NCBI GenBank assembly: GCA_964455395.1
Contig: CAYVWB010000046.1
Location: 1-34,943, forward strand
Direction: 5' to 3'
Origin: CAYVWB01 sp964455395
GTDB taxonomy: Bacteria; Desulfobacterota; Desulfovibrionia; Desulfovibrionales; Desulfovibrionaceae
Length of the DNA stretch: 34,943 nucleotides
Both the position numbers and the translations under genes were made by a program. Below, piece after piece: positions 16,155 to 24,100 of this stretch (position 1 is the first letter of the stretch; every line of letters starts with the position of its first letter). The notes beneath the pieces are model-generated. The model searched no databases. It worked only from the letters and a program-made list of their open reading frames with translations, and was not told the DNA's origin.

Positions 16155-17179
16155 GCGAGCCCCACGCGCGCGCCACGGTCCGCCTGGTCTACGCCACGCA
16201 CCGACCCGAGACGCTTCCCCGCGCCGAAGCGGCCATGCGCGGCTGCGGCCTCGTCATTCTGGAGGAACCCACGACGCCGGGCTTCGAAGCCATGCTGGAA
16301 GGCGCGCTGGACCCCGAAGAATACCTGCTGCAAACCGAATTCGAATACCCCGCTTTCGCCCGCCGCGCCGCGCGCATGCAGCAACGCCTGCACGCCGAGG
16401 GCGCGCGCCTCCTCCAGCTCGACCCGTTCATGGACGAGCTGTACGCAATCCACGAATTCTTCATCGCCGGGGGCGCACCGGCAGACATCGAGCCCGCGAC
16501 GCTGCGCGCCGACGTCTACGAAGCCGAACGCCTGTGGAGCAAGGCCTTGCTCGACTATTACTCCGTGGCCGCGGCGGACGATCTGGACGCCTTGACGGAG
16601 GCGCTGCTCGACTTCGCCTTCGCCGACGCCGCGCGAGGTCTGCTGCGGGACCGGCTCCGCGCCGAAGCCATCGCCGAGACGCTGGCGGAGGCGGCTCGGG
16701 AACACCACCTGCCTGCACGCGTCTGCGTGGAGGCGGGGGTCATCCATTTCGCGCTGCTCAAGGAGCTGGTGACACGTCTGGCTCGGCAGACGGAGTTCAC
16801 CGCGTCCGTGGAAGTGGTCCACTTGATGGAGGACGTGTCTCGTCGCCTGCTGGGCCGTCGCCGCATTCTGGCGCCCGGCGACGTGCTGACGCTGCTGGCG
16901 ACGACGCGCCCCGACCGCCCCCGCGGCTCCCGCGAACGTCGCTTGGCCGCGCAGAGCCTGGTGCACGCGAAGATTCAGCACAAAGAGGAGATGGAGGAGA
17001 CGACGGAGCAGCCTTTCCCCCACACCATGGATGAAGCGTGGTCTGCGTCGCTGGCGTTTCATCTGGACGAAAAGCATAGCCGCCGGCTCTACCCCGCCAT
17101 CGCGTCCCTGCCCACGCCGCGGGCCCGCGCCCACGCCGAGCGCTACGCCGCGAGCCTGGGCTGGACGCCTCCCGTGTGA
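16151..17179 (+). CDS. Unrecognised 342-residue protein coupled to the 3D-domain protein
   Basis: The ATG at 16151 overlaps the previous TGA (ATGA), so translation is probably coupled. The protein is cytoplasmic by sequence: no signal peptide or membrane helix. It is rich in Ala, Glu, Arg and Leu and strongly alpha-helical. The opening RLVYATHRPETLPRAEAAM followed by GLVILEEP looks superficially like the start of TraB-type proteins (a GTxH-like strand then an acidic strand), but key motifs are missing and I do not assign it. A run of acidic/basic residues (QHKEEMEETTEQP, about residues 276-288) precedes the C-terminal helix. Coding quality is good: codon use matches the neighbours and length is uninterrupted. 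Function unknown. Confidence 0.75.
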   Translation: MSEPHARATVRLVYATHRPETLPRAEAAMRGCGLVILEEPTTPGFEAMLEGALDPEEYLLQTEFEYPAFARRAARMQQRLHAEGARLLQLDPFMDELYAIHEFFIAGGAPADIEPATLRADVYEAERLWSKALLDYYSVAAADDLDALTEALLDFAFADAARGLLRDRLRAEAIAETLAEAAREHHLPARVCVEAGVIHFALLKELVTRLARQTEFTASVEVVHLMEDVSRRLLGRRRILAPGDVLTLLATTRPDRPRGSRERRLAAQSLVHAKIQHKEEMEETTEQPFPHTMDEAWSASLAFHLDEKHSRRLYPAIASLPTPRARAHAERYAASLGWTPPV

Positions 17180-17246
17180 CCGAGTCGCTTTTCTGGTACG
17201 CCAGACGCGTCGAACCCGAGAGTGCGCTGCACGAATCGCGCGCGAC

Positions 17247-17413
17247 TTGACGGTGCGCCCTTGATGGAGTAGTTATAACGGTCGAGGAAGGCCGCAAAAG
17301 GACCTTCCATTAGGCTTTTTGCAGGTCCTTGACGGGTTTACAGTCATGAGTGGTACTGACTCCCCCGGCTTGAGACAGTTTTTTCACCCTTTTCTTCCTG
17401 AGGAGTCCCTCTC
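17247..17413 (+). promoter_or_regulatory. Structured leader and promoter region of the RRM gene
   Basis: TTGACG (17247-17252) is followed by overlapping -10-like hexamers (TAGTTA at 17270, TATAAC at 17274). Downstream, GGAAGG (17286-17291) can pair with CCTTCC (17303-17308), while AAGGACCT (17298-17305) can instead pair with AGGTCCTT (17323-17330). These two hairpins share bases and exclude each other. GAGGAG precedes the ATG at 17414. The leader of about 130 bases is long for an 87-residue gene. Confidence 0.45.
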
Positions 17414-17677
17414 ATGGCGAAGAACATCTATGTTGGCAATCTGCCCTGGGCCGCCACGGAAGACGAGGTGCGCGCTGCGTTCGAGCAGTACGGCGCCGTG
17501 TCCTCCGTCAACCTCATCTCCGACCGGGAGACCGGACGCCCCCGTGGCTTCGGTTTCGTGGAGATGGAAGACGGCGCTGAAGAAGCTATCGAAGCGCTCG
17601 ACGGGAGCCAGTTCGGCGGCCGTACGCTGAAAGTGAACATCGCGCGCCCCCGCGAGCCCAGACCCCGTCGTTTCTAG
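17414..17677 (+). CDS. RRM-type RNA-binding protein
   Basis: An 87-residue protein consisting almost entirely of one RNA-recognition motif. RNP2 is IYVGNL (residues 5-10) and RNP1 is RGFGFVEM (about 44-51), both with the aromatic residues that stack on RNA bases. The tail after about residue 78 is basic and proline/arginine rich (RPREPRPRRF). Single-RRM proteins of this size occur in cyanobacteria and many delta-proteobacteria and are often cold-induced; that regulation is family knowledge, not proven here. GAGGAG lies upstream, a structured leader precedes, and a strong terminator follows. Confidence 0.93.
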   Translation: MAKNIYVGNLPWAATEDEVRAAFEQYGAVSSVNLISDRETGRPRGFGFVEMEDGAEEAIEALDGSQFGGRTLKVNIARPREPRPRRF

Positions 17678-17716
17678 TCTGCGCCGCCCCCCTTTTTTCC
17701 ATAGACCCACACACGG

Positions 17717-17747
17717 CCCGCTCCGCGTCTCGTGGGGCGGGTTTTTT
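17717..17747 (+). terminator. Rho-independent terminator between the RRM gene and infA
   Basis: CCCGCTCC pairs with GGGGCGGG (8 pairs with one G-T) over a 9-base loop and is followed by six T residues. It sits 40 bases after the RRM stop codon and about 50 bases before infA, so infA is either separately transcribed or expressed by read-through. Confidence 0.85.
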
Positions 17748-17799
17748 CATGGAACGCCGTCATGAGGACGGCCTCACCATCCTCACACAAGGAGGAAGA

Positions 17800-18018
17800 A
17801 TGGCCAAAGAAGAAGGTATAAGCCTGAAAGGCACCGTGGAAGAAGCATTACCCAACGCCATGTTCCGCGTTGTTCTGGAAAACGGGCACGAAGTGCTGGC
17901 CCACATCTCCGGCAAGATGCGCAAACACCGCATCCGTGTGATGCCCGGCGACGACGTGGTGCTGGAAGTGAGCCCCTACGACCTCACCCGCGGCCGTATC
18001 ACCTACCGCCCGCGGTAA
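17800..18018 (+). CDS. infA: Translation initiation factor IF-1, paralogue 1
   Basis: A 72-residue S1/OB-fold protein; AAGGAGG lies directly upstream of the ATG at 17800. Hallmarks: EEALPNAMFRVVLENGHEVL, then AHISGKMRKH, IRVMPGD and the closing SPYDLTRGRITYR. IF-1 binds the 30S A site and helps IF-2 and IF-3 during initiation. It is about 75% identical (54/72 by hand alignment) to the second infA at 29053-29271. Compared with that copy it has HR instead of FY after GKMRK and changed charges in the last strand. These changes suggest this is the divergent copy. It follows an RRM gene, an arrangement consistent with a stress-specific variant. Confidence 0.95.
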   Translation: MAKEEGISLKGTVEEALPNAMFRVVLENGHEVLAHISGKMRKHRIRVMPGDDVVLEVSPYDLTRGRITYRPR

Positions 18019-18075
18019 CACCCCAAACGAGACCGCCACTCCCTGGGCGACGTCGTCTGGTTCTCACCTTCCGCC

Positions 18076-18441
18076 ATGCGACGGTTTCTGCAAAGCGCCA
18101 AGTATGCAAGCAACGGCCTGCGTCATGTGACGCGGACCCAGCGCAACTTCCGCAACCACGCCGCCATTGGCGGCGTCGCCCTGCTCCTCGCGCTGCTATT
18201 GGATGTCAGCACGCCGGAACTGGCGGCGATCATCGCCGTCTCCGGGCTGGTGCTCTGCATGGAAGTCATGAACTCCGCAGTGGAAGCGCTGGCGGATTTC
18301 GTCCACCCGGAGCACGCCCCAGCCATCGGTCTGGTGAAGGACATGGCTGCTGGCGCTGTGATGCTGGCTGCTCTCTTCTCTGGGGCCATCGGCCTGGTCA
18401 TCTTCACGCCGCGGCTCGCAGCGCTTCTCGGCCTGGGATAA
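18076..18441 (+). CDS. dgkA: Diacylglycerol/undecaprenol kinase
   Basis: A 121-residue integral membrane kinase of the DgkA family. It has an N-terminal amphipathic segment (RTQRNFRNHAAIGG), then three membrane helices (about 30-45, 50-67 and 92-115). The family catalytic signature EVMNSAVEALADFV (about 58-71) and KDMAAGAVML (about 87-96) are present, giving the conserved Glu, Asn and Lys-Asp of the active site. Members phosphorylate diacylglycerol or undecaprenol at the membrane; sequence does not decide which. No ribosome-binding site is evident, so translation may be coupled to infA 57 bases upstream. It converges with the LysR gene, only ten bases away. Confidence 0.88.
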   Translation: MRRFLQSAKYASNGLRHVTRTQRNFRNHAAIGGVALLLALLLDVSTPELAAIIAVSGLVLCMEVMNSAVEALADFVHPEHAPAIGLVKDMAAGAVMLAALFSGAIGLVIFTPRLAALLGLG

Positions 18442-18451
18442 ACGGCCTCGA

Positions 18452-19360
18452 TTACGCTATGGTCGCCGTGGTCTTGCGGTGATCCCGGGGTTCGCGGATG
18501 GCTTCCACCACACGCGCCGCCAAGAGCCCCACCGCTTCGTTTTGCGGACCCGAGCTTCGGTAGAGCGTGAGCGTGGCAGCAGGCATTGGGGGGAAACCGT
18601 CCTCCTCCCCCAAAAAACGCGCGCCGGCAGGCGCTGACGCAAGGCCCATGGGCGTCACGGCGAGGCCCGCAGTCACCACGGCTTGGAGACCGGCCGTGCT
18701 GGGGCTTTCATACGCCACTCGATAACGCCGACCCGTGAGATCCAAGGCATCCAGCGCCCAACGCCGGTAGTGACACCCTCTGGGGAAGAGCGCCAGCGGC
18801 ACGGGGTCCGCCTCGTGCACGAAGCCCTGCGACGCCGTGACCCATACCAGCGGTTCACGGCCCAACACCCGCCCCTGGATGGAGGCGGCGCCCTCCTCCC
18901 CCCCTGTGGCGAGATCCGCCGTGGAGATGACGAGGTCCAGCTCGCCACGCGCCAAGGCCCGCAACAGCCGCGTGCTGTTTTCGCAGCGCATGGTAACCTG
19001 CACGTGTGGACAGACCGTGGCGAACCGCGCCAGCACCTCCGGGAGCAACCGCGCGGCGTAGTCTTCCTGCGCCCCAAGGCGGACCACGCCGGCGGGTCCC
19101 GGGGGGGTCATGGCTGCGCACGCGTCGTCATGCGCGCGGACAATCCGGCGCGCATAGGGCAGCAACGCCTCGCCATGCGTTGTAAGCCGCATGCCCTTGC
19201 CGTCCCGATGGAAGAGCCGCTGTTCGAGGGTCTCCTCGAGCTTGCGCATCTGTTGACTGACGGCGGACTGGGTCCGGTTCGTCACCCGTCCTGCGCGAGT
19301 GAACCCGCCGCTTTCGACCACGGCGAGGAATGTCTGGAGGACATCGATGGAGAGCCTCAT
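18452..19360 (-). CDS. LysR-family transcriptional regulator
   Basis: A 302-residue regulator. Residues 1-60 form the winged HTH (LQTFLAVVESGGFTRAG, then VSQQMRKLEETLEQRLFHR). From about 90 onward is the periplasmic-binding-protein-like effector domain (VVRLGAQEDYAARLLPEVL, RGELDLVI). It probably regulates the divergent AhpD-like gene and itself: a perfect inverted repeat lies directly before its start codon. Effector unknown; oxidative or thiol stress is a guess from the neighbour. The start has no other plausible ATG nearby. Length is typical for the family. Confidence 0.93.
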   Translation of the reverse strand: MRLSIDVLQTFLAVVESGGFTRAGRVTNRTQSAVSQQMRKLEETLEQRLFHRDGKGMRLTTHGEALLPYARRIVRAHDDACAAMTPPGPAGVVRLGAQEDYAARLLPEVLARFATVCPHVQVTMRCENSTRLLRALARGELDLVISTADLATGGEEGAASIQGRVLGREPLVWVTASQGFVHEADPVPLALFPRGCHYRRWALDALDLTGRRYRVAYESPSTAGLQAVVTAGLAVTPMGLASAPAGARFLGEEDGFPPMPAATLTLYRSSGPQNEAVGLLAARVVEAIREPRDHRKTTATIA

Positions 19361-19361
19361 G

Positions 19362-19376
19362 ATAAGCCCCGCTTAT
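19362..19376. promoter_or_regulatory. LysR-type operator (inverted repeat ATAAGC-CCC-GCTTAT)
   Basis: A perfect 6+6 inverted repeat with a 3-base centre that contains the T-N11-A pattern of LysR binding sites. It starts one base before the lysR ATG, so a bound regulator would overlap the lysR leader, and it lies about 104 bases upstream of the AhpD-like gene. Confidence 0.6.
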
Positions 19377-19479
19377 GACTGACATGCGAAACATTCGTTT
19401 GCCTTCTTTCTGGAAAAGCCACACTCTGAGGCTGATGTCAACCGTGATGTCACACCGAAACCCTGCAAGGAGGCTCGAC

Positions 19480-19821
19480 ATGACGACCCAACATGACCGC
19501 TTGGCCGAGATCGTGGCGCAATTTTCGACCATCAAGGAAGCCCACCCACCCTTCGCCGACGCTTACGAGTCGATGGCGCAGGAGGCGTACGGCGGCGGCT
19601 CCATCCCCGCCAAATACAAGCGCTTGATGGCGTTGACGGCAGCGCTCGTTCACGGCTGCGAGGGCTGTATCCTGTTTCAGACGGACCACGCCTTGCGCGC
19701 GGGAGCCACCCGAGAGGAGGTGGAGGAAGCGGTGCTCGTGGCGGTGAGCCTGGGAGGCTCCATGGCCTCCTCACAGGCTGCGCGCGTTGCTGTTTTCCTT
19801 GACGAAGCTGGCGCGCCTTGA
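19480..19821 (+). CDS. AhpD-like carboxymuconolactone decarboxylase family protein
   Basis: A 113-residue all-helical protein of the AhpD/CMD superfamily. The redox signature HGCEGCILFQTDHALRAGAT contains the CxxC pair and the following His (C-x2-C-x6-H), the catalytic arrangement of alkylhydroperoxidase-type members. The start at 19480 has AAGGAGG seven bases upstream; frames further upstream are shadows. It probably reduces peroxides or acts as a thiol-disulfide enzyme, as a homo-oligomer in the cytoplasm. Divergent to the LysR gene, which is the likely regulator. A direct repeat TGATGTCA lies just upstream. The true substrate is unknown. Confidence 0.85.
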   Translation: MTTQHDRLAEIVAQFSTIKEAHPPFADAYESMAQEAYGGGSIPAKYKRLMALTAALVHGCEGCILFQTDHALRAGATREEVEEAVLVAVSLGGSMASSQAARVAVFLDEAGAP

Positions 19822-20251
19822 CGAATGACGCAGAGGAAGCCCGGGAGGACGCCGCAAGGGGAATCACCGTCTAGCGCGGGTCGTCTCGGGCCTCCTGCTT
19901 TCAACAGACAGCTCACAAAAACTGTACACTCTCAGCAAGCATACCTGAAACTATTATGGACGAATTTTTGCTGCGTATCGATGAACAACTCTTTCACAGG
20001 TCGCCCTTCTTTATGTCACTATCTCAAGGTAGTTTTCACCGGAGACAATGTACGACGGCGCCACCGCACTGCGATGGAGACATCCGCGGCCGGCCAGCCT
20101 CTCCCACCTCTGAAGGAACTGGGCCGCGGAACCATACAAAGAGACCCGGCCCGCGCCGCCGGCCTCTCGCGACAATGTAGCGGTTGCCTCTTTTGCGCCT
20201 GACGACTACACTTGTCCACAGGTCAACCCGAAGCACCCGGAGGAGAAACGT
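19822..20251. other. 430-bp non-coding stretch with an AT-richer core
   Basis: Between the AhpD-like and HdeA-like genes. Bases around 19910-20045 are clearly AT-richer than the surroundings. A short frame (19956-20180, starting MDEFLLRIDEQLFHRSP) has no ribosome-binding site and turns into low-complexity Arg/Pro; I do not call it a gene. The HdeA-like promoter is at its end. Confidence 0.45.
20184..20212 (+). promoter_or_regulatory. Promoter of the HdeA-like gene
   Basis: TTGCCT (20184-20189), 17 bases, TACACT (20207-20212). Predicted start near 20219 gives a leader of about 33 bases with GGAGGAG before the ATG at 20252. Confidence 0.55.
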
Positions 20252-20578
20252 ATGCTACGCCGCGCCATTTCACGAATGCTGCTTTGCGCCACCCTCGTCA
20301 TCTTCTGCGCCGCCTCTCCGGCCACGGCGCAAGAGACCATCGACTTCGACGACTTCAACTGCGGCGACTTCATCGACATGCTCAACACCGCCTCCGAAGA
20401 AGACGGCGCCTACATTTTCATGTGGCTTGATGGCTACCTGAGCGGCGTCACTGGCGACACCGTCATCAACTGGCGCGGCATGGAGCGCTTCGGGGAAGAC
20501 CTTGCGACTTTTTGCATGGAGCATCCCCAAAGCCCGCTGCTTGACGCGGCCCGAGCCGTGGGCGTCGCATCTCACTGA
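20252..20578 (+). CDS. HdeA/HdeB-like periplasmic protein
   Basis: A 108-residue precursor. The first 27 residues are a signal peptide (MLRRAISRMLLCATLVIFCA, then ASPATA), leaving about 80 mature residues. The mature part carries NCGDFIDM near its start and LATFCMEHP near its end. These two cysteines are in the position of the single disulfide in HdeA, and the region GAYIFMWLDGYLSG is the characteristic hydrophobic core. HdeA-family proteins are periplasmic chaperones in acid-stressed enterobacteria; many distant relatives have unknown roles. A good ribosome-binding site (GGAGGAGAAACGT) and promoter are visible. It is a single-gene unit, convergent with the next gene. Confidence 0.8.
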   Translation: MLRRAISRMLLCATLVIFCAASPATAQETIDFDDFNCGDFIDMLNTASEEDGAYIFMWLDGYLSGVTGDTVINWRGMERFGEDLATFCMEHPQSPLLDAARAVGVASH

Positions 20579-20581
20579 CGC

Positions 20582-20597
20582 CGGAAGGCGGCTTCCG
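20582..20597. terminator. Possible shared hairpin between convergent genes
   Basis: Perfect CGGAAG/CTTCCG stem with a GCGG loop in the 22-base gap between the HdeA-like gene and the convergent membrane-protein gene. There is no T run, so intrinsic termination is doubtful. Confidence 0.3.
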
Positions 20598-20600
20598 TCG

Positions 20601-20972
20601 CTACTCCACGGGTCGGCCGTCGTGCAGTTTCATGAACCCGAGGATGAGCCGCACGACAAGCCAGACATAGACGCCCAGCAGGATGAGGACGCCCACGCCG
20701 ATGAACGTGGTGATCGCGCCTACGACGCCGAGGCCCAGCGTCCACCAGAATGTGCGTATCAGATACTCCATGTGACTGCGATAGACGCCGCCCACGTCCT
20801 GGCGTTTCACATACGCAACCACCACGCCGATGAGCAGCGAGACGCCCGCGAAAAAGCTCAAGGCGTACAAGACGTAGACGATCGTGGTGACATTGCGGTC
20901 CCGGCGTTCCGCGTCGCTTGGCGGCGGCGGGGCGGGATGCGGCGATGTGGGCGGTGGCGGCGGCGTGTCCAT
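20601..20972 (-). CDS. Small membrane protein (DUF4870-like)
   Basis: A 123-residue protein starting at 20972 (AGGAG upstream). The first 30 residues are a Pro-rich, disordered cytoplasmic tail (MDTPPPPPTSPHPAPPPPSD). Two or three membrane segments follow: about 32-55 (TIVYVLYALSFFAGVSLLIG) and about 80-115 (TLGLGVVGAITTFIGVGVL through WLVVRLILGF). The pattern of YVLYALSFF, YVKR and a C-terminal VVRLILGFMKL matches small uncharacterised DUF4870/Tic20-like membrane proteins found widely in proteobacteria. Function unknown. It lies on the same strand as the hybrid kinase gene, 151 bases after its stop codon. Confidence 0.75.
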   Translation of the reverse strand: MDTPPPPPTSPHPAPPPPSDAERRDRNVTTIVYVLYALSFFAGVSLLIGVVVAYVKRQDVGGVYRSHMEYLIRTFWWTLGLGVVGAITTFIGVGVLILLGVYVWLVVRLILGFMKLHDGRPVE

Positions 20973-21123
20973 GCGTACTCCTGCTGTGTTGCGGGGTGGT
21001 TTCCATGCGCCCCCGGCGAGGGCGGCTCTGCTCCCACCATACGCCGGATCGCTCGCGATGAACACCCCTGCCGGAGCCCTGCGCCGGTCTTGCTTCGGTC
21101 TTGCGCCGTCGAGCCTTGGTCAG

Positions 21124-24100
21124 TCAGCAAGGACGGTGATTCGCACCCCGTGAAGCGGGCTGACGCAGCACATCCCGGATGACCCGCAACAGCTCCTCGT
21201 ACGCCACGGGTTTGACCATGAACGCGTCGAACCCGGCGCTCACGATGTGGCGCTCCTCCTCCGGCATCGCAAAGGCCGTCACGGCGATCAGCGGAATTCG
21301 ACAGCTCCTTCGCGTCTGGGAACCGGCTTTGGAATGGCCGTTGCCGTGGACATGGCCGTTGCCGTGGACATGGCCATTGCCGTGGACGTGGCCGTTGCCG
21401 TTGCCGTTGCCGTGGCCATTGGAAAACCGGTTGACAAACGCCTTGCCATGTCCATCGGCGCGTCCCATGGCGTCCCCCCCGACAACACCGTCACCCTGCC
21501 CGTTGATGCCCCCCGGGAGCGCCGCGCTCCCTGGGGAGTCCCCATCGGCATTCAGGGCCAAGGCCACTTCCACGCCGCTCTTGCTGGGCATGCGGATGTC
21601 CAGCAACGCCAGATCGTACCTGCCCGACGTGAGCGCAACGAGTGCTTTTTCCCCGTCCTCAACGGCGTGCACGTCGAAGCCGGCTTGTCGCAGGTATTCC
21701 ACCAGCGCAGCCCGGTTGATGGCGTCATCCTCGGCGACCAGCACGCGCTTGGGGCCGCATTCGCCGTCCCCTGCAGCGTCCTCGCAGACGAGCTCCGGCG
21801 GCGCCGCCCCGCCCAGCGCGTAGGCCTGGGGCGCTTCCACGTACTGTCGCAAGGGCAACTCCACGGTGAACGTCGAGCCCTGGCCTTCCTCGCTCTGCAC
21901 CCACACGGCGCCGTCCATGCAGAGCGTCAGGTTGCGCACGATGGCGAGGCCGAGCCCTGTCCCCTGGCGGGTCAGGCTCTCCGGGGAATCTGCCTGTCTG
22001 TACTGCTCGAAAAGCTTTTCCTGTAAATGCGTTGGAATCCCCATGCCCGTATCGCGCACGGCGATCCGAACAGGTCGGACGGCTTCGCCGCATGCGGCGA
22101 CGTCGTCGCTGCAGCGGGGCGGGGGCGCATCGGGGACGCCTGCAGTGATGTGGACGAACACGCCGCCTTTCTGGGTGAACTTCACGGCGTTGCCCACGAG
22201 GTTCACCAGGATCTGCCGCAGGCGCTGCTCGTCCGCCCAGACGAGAACCGGCGCGTCGTCATCCATCGTCAGTTCGAGCTGCAGGCTTTTCTGTCGGGCC
22301 ATGGGCTGAATGGTGTGGAAGACCCCCTCCACCAGCTGGCCGAGGTGCACGGGACGCAGCTTCAGCTCCAAACGGCCCGCCTCGATGCGGGAGATGTCCA
22401 GAATATCGTTGATGATGCCCAGCAGCGAATCCGCTGCGGTCTCGGCGTGGTCGAGCATTTCTCGCTGGTGTTCCGAAAGCTCCGTCACCTTCAAGAGTTG
22501 CAGCAAACCCAAGACGCCGTTCAGGGGGGTGCGGATGTCGTGGCTCATGTTCGCCAGGAAGGCGCTCTTGGAGCGACTGGCCGCCACGGCTTCGTCCCGC
22601 GCCTGTTTCAACGCGTGCTCCAGCGCCACCTGCTGGGTCACATCCTCGGCGACGCCTGCAAGACGCGTCGGCCGCCCTTGCGGGTCGAGCACTTGGTGCG
22701 TCCGGCTGTGGATATGCCGCACCGCGCCGGAAGGCGTCACGATGCGGTAGACGAGGTCCAAGTCGCCGCCCGGCTCCCAGGCGTTGACCATGGCGCGTTC
22801 CAGGGCGGGCCGATCTTCCGGGTGCACGCGCTGGAGGAACGCGCGGCCGTCCGCGAGCACCTCCGCCGCGTCCATCTCGAAAATCCTTTCGAAACTCGGG
22901 GTGATGTAGGAAACGACGCTCCTGGACTCCACGACCCAGAAGATCTCGCTCATGTGCTCCACCAGATCGCGGAAACGGCCTTCGCTCTCCGAGAGCGCGC
23001 GCAGCGCTTCCATCCGCTCGGTGACGTCCTGGTGCACCCCCAGGAGGCGCAAGGGCCGGCCCTCGGCATCCCGCGTGACGACTTTCCCCCGAGTCTGCAC
23101 CCACCGCCACGTCTCGTCCGCAGCGAGGAGGCGCATGGTGGCGTGGTGCCGCGAGGTGCGTCCCTGGAGATGCTCGCGCAGGCTCCTGTCGTGAGCGGGG
23201 CGGTCCTCCGGATGGATGCTTTCACGCCAGCGCTCCATGGAGAATGCGGCGCTCTGCGTGTCGCAGCCCAGCATGCGTTTCATCATTACGCTGAGGGTCA
23301 CCGAATTCGCGACCAGGTCCAGCTCCCAGGCGCCGATGTCCGCACACTCCATGGCCAGGGAAAAGCGATAGGCCGTCTCGCGGGCGTCCTCTTCGGCGCG
23401 CTTGCGCTGGGCGATCTCCTCGCCGAGCTTGGGGATGAGCTCCTGCAGGGAGCGCGCCCGCTGCATCACCCGCTGCTCCAGGGCGTCTGTCAGCCCCCGC
23501 AGTTCGCGTTCCATGGTGGCGTAGCTGGAGATATCCAGGACGACGAGATGCACCACCCGCCGGCCTTCCATGCTCGACCGCGTGCAGAGCAGCAGCCGCC
23601 AGAGGCCGTCTTCCAGCAGGCGAAAACGCGCTGCGCCCTGCTCCGCCTCCCCGGCCGGAGCGGCGCAGGCCGTTTCCAGCAGACGCCGCACGCCGTCGCG
23701 GTCGTTCTGATGCACGAGCTCCACCAGCGAATCCAGCGATCCCCCCACCGCGAAGCCTGCCGCTCCCTGCCCGAAGAGGCTGGTCGCGGCCTTGGCCCAA
23801 CCCATGGGGTCGCCGTCCAGGTCCACGGTGACGAAGCGGAACGCCGTCAGCGGGTCGGCCCCATCGCCGCCGAGGGCGCTCCAGAGCGCGCCGTCCTGCG
23901 CTGCGCCGTTCCGGCCCGGCATGACCATGCCGTCCGGCCCGCCGCCGGGGTTTTCCACGGTATTGACGAACAACGACGCCGGGTCCGCCTGGAGCATTTC
24001 CGCCAGGGTGAAGACCATGCGAAAGGACGGGGCCGCTTTGCCGCGCTCAATATTGCTGATATGTTCAGGCGTCACTCCGACGCGCCCGGCGAGATCTTCC

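Noticed and set aside
21334..21420. CRISPR-like or regulatory repeat
   Set aside because: The 18-bp units are directly tandem with no spacers and are in frame inside a gene, so they are a coding minisatellite.
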